Source of the DNA: Canibacter zhuwentaonis
Lineage (GTDB): Bacteria; Actinomycetota; Actinomycetes; Actinomycetales; Microbacteriaceae
DNA length: 64,000 nt
NCBI RefSeq assembly: GCF_018531125.1
Contig: NZ_JAHDSY010000001.1
Direction: 5' to 3' (one strand)
This document shows, piece after piece, positions 62,806 through 64,000 of this stretch. The translations under genes were made by a program, and so were the position numbers. Under the pieces are notes generated by a model, which was not told the origin of the DNA, did not search any database, and worked only from the letters and a program-made list of their open reading frames with translations. Numbering within the stretch: the first letter of the stretch is position 1; each line of letters starts with the position of its first letter.

Positions 62806-63735
62806 GTGAAAAATAACCAGCTGCCGATAGGGATTTTTGACTCCGGCGTGGGCGGGCTCACCGTTGCCAGGGCGGTGCGTGACCTGCTGCCGGGTGAGTC
62901 GATAAGCTACCTTGGCGATAGCGCGCGTGCGCCGTACGGGTCGCGGGCGATTAGTGAGGTGCGCGAATTTTCGCTCGAGATGCTCGATGTGCTGGTTGCG
63001 CGCGGGGTTAAAATGCTCGTGATCGCGTGTAACACCTCCTCGGCCGCGGTGCTGCGGGATGCTCACGAGAGGTATAACGTGCCAATTGTTGAGGTTATTT
63101 TACCCACTGTGCGCGCGGCTCTTGCGATAACCAAAACGGGTAGAATCGGTCTGTTGGCGACTCGCGCAACCGTGAAGTCTAATATTTATCGTGATTTTTG
63201 TGAAATTGATCGCGGCGCGAGAATTTTTGCCGAGCCTGCTCCGAAGTTTGTTGAGCTGGTTGAGGCGGGCATTACCGCAGGTAGCGAAGTTGCGCACTAC
63301 GCACAAAAATACTGCGCACCGCTGTTGGAGGCGGATGTTGACACAGTTATTCTGGGGTGCACGCACTATCCGTTTTTGCGCGGTGCTTTAAAGCGTGTGG
63401 TTGGTGATGCCGTTAATCTGGTGTCGAGTGATATTGAGACGGCCAACGAGGTATATCGCGTGCTGAGTGAGGCTGAGCTGCTGCGTGCGCCGGGGGAGTT
63501 GGGTGCGGTGCGCGCAACGGTGTTGGCGGATGTGCCGAGTCCGGCGGGAGTATTGAGTCCGGCGAGCGCATTGAGCAAGCTGGGCGAGACTGAGCTGCCG
63601 AGTGCTCTGGCAACAGCAGGTGCGCAGCCTGATCCGCCGGTTTTTGAGTGTTTCACAACGGGCCACAACGTGGCAGATTTTAAGCGCTTAGCACAGCAAA
63701 TGCTGGGCTTGCAGGTAACAGTTACGAGTATCTAG
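62806..63735 (+). CDS. murI: Glutamate racemase
   Basis: 309 residues. GIFDSGVGGLTVARAV, the catalytic cysteines in IACNTSSA and LGCTHYPF, and GDSARAPYG are present. It supplies D-glutamate for peptidoglycan. A Ser/Pro/Ala-rich insertion (about 235-275) is longer than usual. GTG start. Confidence 0.94.
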   Translation: MKNNQLPIGIFDSGVGGLTVARAVRDLLPGESISYLGDSARAPYGSRAISEVREFSLEMLDVLVARGVKMLVIACNTSSAAVLRDAHERYNVPIVEVILPTVRAALAITKTGRIGLLATRATVKSNIYRDFCEIDRGARIFAEPAPKFVELVEAGITAGSEVAHYAQKYCAPLLEADVDTVILGCTHYPFLRGALKRVVGDAVNLVSSDIETANEVYRVLSEAELLRAPGELGAVRATVLADVPSPAGVLSPASALSKLGETELPSALATAGAQPDPPVFECFTTGHNVADFKRLAQQMLGLQVTVTSI

Positions 63736-63746
63736 AGAGGCAGAAA

Positions 63747-64000
63747 ATGGCAGAAAACACGGTAATGCGCGCTGCTGGCAGGGCGCTGCACGAAATGCGC
63801 GAGGTTAAAATTGAGCGCGGTTGGAGCACGCAGGCAGAGGGTTCGTGCCTGATCAGCTATGGCAACACCAGGGTGCTCTGCACAGCGAGTTTTATCGCGG
63901 GAGTGCCGCGCTGGCGGGCAAACTCTAAGCAGGGCTGGGTTACTGCGGAGTATGCGATGCTGCCGCGCGCAACTTCTGAGCGGATGCCGCGCGAGTCGGT
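63747..64000 (+). CDS. rph: Ribonuclease PH (5' part, runs off the window)
   Basis: The first ~84 residues are visible: MRAAGRALHEMREVKIERGW, GSCLISYGNTRVLCTAS and GWVTAEYAMLPRATSERMPR, typical of the phosphorolytic 3'-5' RNase PH. It lies 11 bases after murI, a conserved actinobacterial order. The 3' part is outside the window. Confidence 0.95.
   Translation, partial: MAENTVMRAAGRALHEMREVKIERGWSTQAEGSCLISYGNTRVLCTASFIAGVPRWRANSKQGWVTAEYAMLPRATSERMPRES

Noticed and set aside
1..64000. CRISPR array
   Set aside because: No regularly spaced near-identical repeats with unique spacers were seen, and no cas-like gene is present.

Overview
The window looks like a chromosome segment of an actinobacterium (Actinomycetota), probably a Micrococcales/Microbacteriaceae-like lineage with a compact genome. 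The evidence is the gene order rne-rplU-rpmA-obgE-nadD-rsfS, a CarD regulator, a PdtaS-type histidine kinase, an Rv3235-family protein, a WXG100/FtsK type VII secretion cassette, HtaA-type haem-binding surface proteins and LAxTG-like wall-sorting tails. Base composition is about half G+C by eye. GTG and TTG starts are common. Several genes that often sit in these neighbourhoods (proB after obgE, ispD/ispF before cysS, rimP before nusA) are not here, which fits a reduced genome. The species cannot be named from this sequence.

Layout. 0-10 kb is core: coaE, a VKOR-family membrane protein, RNase E/G, L21, L27, Obg, NadD, RsfS and tRNA-Ala(GGC). 10-17.1 kb is a surface and accessory stretch: a wall-anchored HtaA/beta-propeller protein, initiator tRNA-Met, a solitary leaderless DNA methyltransferase, and a large sortase-anchored repeat protein whose promoter contains a G14 homopolymer between its -35 and -10 elements. 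17.4-23.3 kb is a decaying restriction-modification island: an Eco29kI-like system fused and truncated by a deletion, an apparently intact C5 methyltransferase plus endonuclease pair, and broken remnants of an SMC-like ATPase and a serine recombinase. Its right end abuts tmRNA (ssrA), and a diverged copy of the ssrA terminator/3' end lies at its left end, as expected for an element inserted at ssrA.

23.9-37.3 kb is mostly housekeeping: glycerate kinase, Ogt, YgfZ, GpmA, CarD, a lipoprotein, PhoU, CysS, RlmB, Rv3235-like, PdtaS and ProS. 37.5-44.5 kb is a tight four-gene type VII secretion cassette: WXG100, an FHA-containing EssC/EccC-like ATPase, a small helical protein, and a DUF1023 alpha/beta hydrolase with a helical N-terminus. 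44.6-51.8 kb is nusA-ylxR-infB-rbfA-truB-(membrane protein)-ftsY. 52-54.1 kb holds a second HtaA/beta-propeller protein on the minus strand, with the domain order reversed relative to the first. Both HtaA genes carry the same CATCAGATG-centred palindrome just upstream. 54.3-64 kb is ffh, a GCS2-type glutamate-cysteine ligase, rpsP-khpA-rimM-trmD, rplS, lepB, rnhB, murI and the start of rph. Between trmD and rplS lies a 24-residue peptide gene with a strong Shine-Dalgarno site, seven alternating cysteines and a downstream hairpin.

At the whole-window scale the heptamer GATCCGC (often GATCCGCT) occurs about 65-70 times on the two strands by my hand count, against roughly 8 expected. It is nearly absent from the acquired regions at 12.8-23.3 kb. 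The most notable leads are the Cys-rich micropeptide, the phase-variable promoter, the shared HtaA operator, the minimal type VII cassette, the ssrA-bounded island and this over-represented motif.
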